Origin: an uncultured Acidimicrobiia bacterium
Lineage (GTDB): Bacteria; Actinomycetota; Acidimicrobiia; UBA5794
Length of the DNA: 5,741 nucleotides
NCBI GenBank assembly: GCA_905480055.1
Contig: CAJQOW010000132.1
Coordinates: forward strand, 1-5,741
Reading direction: 5' to 3'
Every line of letters starts with the position of its first letter. Position 1 is the stretch's first letter. A model generated the notes under the pieces. It did not search any database. It saw only the letters and a list, made by a program, of their open reading frames with translations, and was not told the DNA's origin. This document shows, in pieces, positions 4,642 to 5,741 of this stretch. The position numbers were made by a program, and so were the translations under genes.

Positions 4642-5580
4642 ATGCGAATTCCCGCCATGCTCAACCCACGCACTGCCGTGGCCGATTCAACGGCCGGGCT
4701 CTTCGCGTACGCCGACTATCCCCTCGCACGTTCGCTCGACTATCCCGGAGATCCGGGGCTCTTCGGCCCGGGATCACCTTCGTGGCATGTGCTCGGCGAT
4801 GTCTCATCGTTCGTAGGCGGCATCAGGGCCCTGATGATCCAGGCAGCCCACCCGGAAGTGGTCGCTGGCGTGGCCGATCACTCGACGTACGAGGTTGACC
4901 CGTTGGGACGCCTCTCGCGCACGAGCTCATACGTGACAGCAACCGGATATGGGGCGATGCCCGAGGTCGAGGAGGCACTCGCTGTGGTTCGCCGCGCACA
5001 CGTGCCGGTGAAGGGCGTGTCGCATCGTGGCACCGCGTATTCGGCAACTGGAGGGGACTTCGCCTCCTGGGTTCACAACGTCCTCATCGACTCATTCCCG
5101 ACGGCCCATCAGGTGTTCGGACGGGCGCCCCTGTCAGTCGAGGATGCGGATGCCTTCGTCGCGGAACAGACGAAGCTCGGCGCCATGTTGCGGTCAACGG
5201 ACCTGCCGACGACGCAACATGGACTCTCGCAGTGGATCGCCGAACATCCAGCACTCGAAGCTTCGCCCGGTATGGAGGCGACGATGCGCTTCCTGCGGAA
5301 GCCACCACTCCCGATCGGTGTGAACGTGGGATATCGCGTGTTGTTCCAGGCTGCGGCGGCCACCATTCCCGAACGCCTTCAGCTTCTCCTCGGTGTCAAG
5401 CAGGTTCCCGGTGCCCTGCCCGCGGGAAAGGCAATGATCAACGCACTCCGATGGTCCATGGGATCTTCGCCGTCGTGGTGGCTCGCACTGGAACGAACGG
5501 GCGCACCGATACCACCGGGCGTGGACTTCCGACGTCCACCCCCCGCTGTCGGTGCAGCCGAGCGGTTCGTCAGCACCTAA
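4642..5580 (+). CDS. oxygenase MpaB family protein (DUF2236, rubber-oxygenase-like domain)
   Basis: A 312-residue protein of the MpaB/DUF2236 family, which includes fungal MpaB and the latex-clearing rubber oxygenases. Characterised members bind b-type heme and cleave isoprenoid chains. Family marks in order: L-D-Y-P-G-D-P-G-L-F-G-P-G-S-P-S-W (32-48), M-I-Q-A-A-H-P-E-V-V-A-G-V (65-77), a polar D-H-S-T-Y-E-V-D-P-L-G-R-L (79-91), V-R-R-A-H-V-P-V-K-G (116-125), and S-W-V-H-N-V-L-I-D-S (142-151). R90-L-S-R-T94 reproduces the Arg-x3-Thr spacing of the Lcp active site (Arg164, Thr168). His120 is a candidate heme ligand by position; His70 and His145 are alternatives. These assignments are inferred. 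No signal peptide is evident, so it is probably cytoplasmic. The substrate is unknown; such genes are common and multi-copy in actinobacteria. Starts at 4639 or 4657 are possible. The open frame back to 4348 overlaps the permease and is not protein-like. Confidence 0.85.
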   Translation: MRIPAMLNPRTAVADSTAGLFAYADYPLARSLDYPGDPGLFGPGSPSWHVLGDVSSFVGGIRALMIQAAHPEVVAGVADHSTYEVDPLGRLSRTSSYVTATGYGAMPEVEEALAVVRRAHVPVKGVSHRGTAYSATGGDFASWVHNVLIDSFPTAHQVFGRAPLSVEDADAFVAEQTKLGAMLRSTDLPTTQHGLSQWIAEHPALEASPGMEATMRFLRKPPLPIGVNVGYRVLFQAAAATIPERLQLLLGVKQVPGALPAGKAMINALRWSMGSSPSWWLALERTGAPIPPGVDFRRPPPAVGAAERFVST

Positions 5581-5603
5581 GGGTCTGTCCGCCCTCTGCT
5601 ACC

Positions 5604-5617
5604 CGACCGGAGGGTCG
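5604..5617. terminator. short hairpin between convergent genes
   Basis: CGACC (5604-5608) and GGTCG (5613-5617) form a five-bp stem around GGAG, 24 bases after the oxygenase stop and before the end of the convergent gene. A bidirectional terminator is expected here, but there is no U-tract. The assignment rests mainly on position. Confidence 0.3.
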
Positions 5618-5633
5618 TCGACTCGAGCGCCGC

Positions 5634-5741
5634 TCATTCGTCGGCGAGGCTCCAGGCTTGTTTGAGGGACACCTTGCTTCCGGTGCGCAAAGCAGCCCCC
5701 CGGTATACGCGTGAACCGACCCTCACGAGCAGGACGATGGT
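5634..5741 (-). CDS. C-terminal fragment resembling an ABC-2 type transporter permease, cut by window edge
   Basis: Only the last 35 residues and the stop codon are inside the window. They read T-I-V-L-L-V-R-V-G-S-R-V-Y-R-G-A-A-L-R-T-G, then S-K-V-S-L-K-Q-A-W-S-L-A-D-E. The end of a hydrophobic helix followed by R-V-Y-R-G-A-x-L-R-T-G and a short Lys/Trp tail resembles the C-terminus of ABC-2 permeases of the NatB/YhaP type, where a similar Y-R-x-x-x-L-R-T-G sequence follows the last membrane helix. Such proteins are export permeases paired with an ATPase. The fragment is too short to be sure. The frame is open to the edge, and the gene converges with the oxygenase gene across 53 bp. Confidence 0.6.
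   Translation of the reverse strand, partial: TIVLLVRVGSRVYRGAALRTGSKVSLKQAWSLADE

Noticed and set aside
4348..5580. 410-codon open frame including the oxygenase
   Set aside because: The first 98 codons overlap the permease gene in another frame and are Arg/Pro-rich without family similarity. Homology begins after 4642.

Overview
The window is GC-rich (about 60% by eye), and its coding frames are rich in Ala, Val, Gly, Asp and Arg. A PriA/HisA-type barrel, an MpaB-family oxygenase and TANNNT boxes placed 6-7 nt before start codons suggest an actinobacterium. An uncultured Acidimicrobiia-like lineage would fit, but no rRNA or lineage marker proves it.

Layout. 1-716 (+) is the 3' part of a RarD-type EamA/DMT permease. 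It converges with no gap on a small acidic single-pass membrane protein (717-1106, -). That gene lies 52 bp downstream of a HisA/PriA-like barrel protein (1159-2028, -) in which the first catalytic aspartate is Asn8. A gene-poor stretch of about 440 bp (2029-2469) holds a strong 9-bp-stem hairpin, several smaller ones and one arm of a 14-bp inverted repeat. Next is a stand-alone translation initiation factor IF-1 gene (2470-2694, -). Its homology and its Shine-Dalgarno point to an AUC start codon, because no ATG exists. Upstream is a tandem universal stress protein gene (2808-3413, -). Its second domain is intact, but its first domain (about 3414-3665) survives only as fragments scattered over reading frames.

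The right half is on the plus strand: a complete EamA/DMT permease (3710-4591), then an MpaB/DUF2236-family oxygenase (4642-5580). At the right edge is the last 35 residues of a protein resembling an ABC-2 permease C-terminus (5634-5741, -), convergent with the oxygenase.

The genes do not form one pathway. This looks like a housekeeping/accessory neighbourhood of short transcription units. I see no phage, transposon, CRISPR or defence island. The points most worth checking are the AUC-started IF-1, the Asn8 barrel protein, the frame-scrambled half of the stress protein, and -10-like boxes that suggest leaderless mRNAs for three genes.
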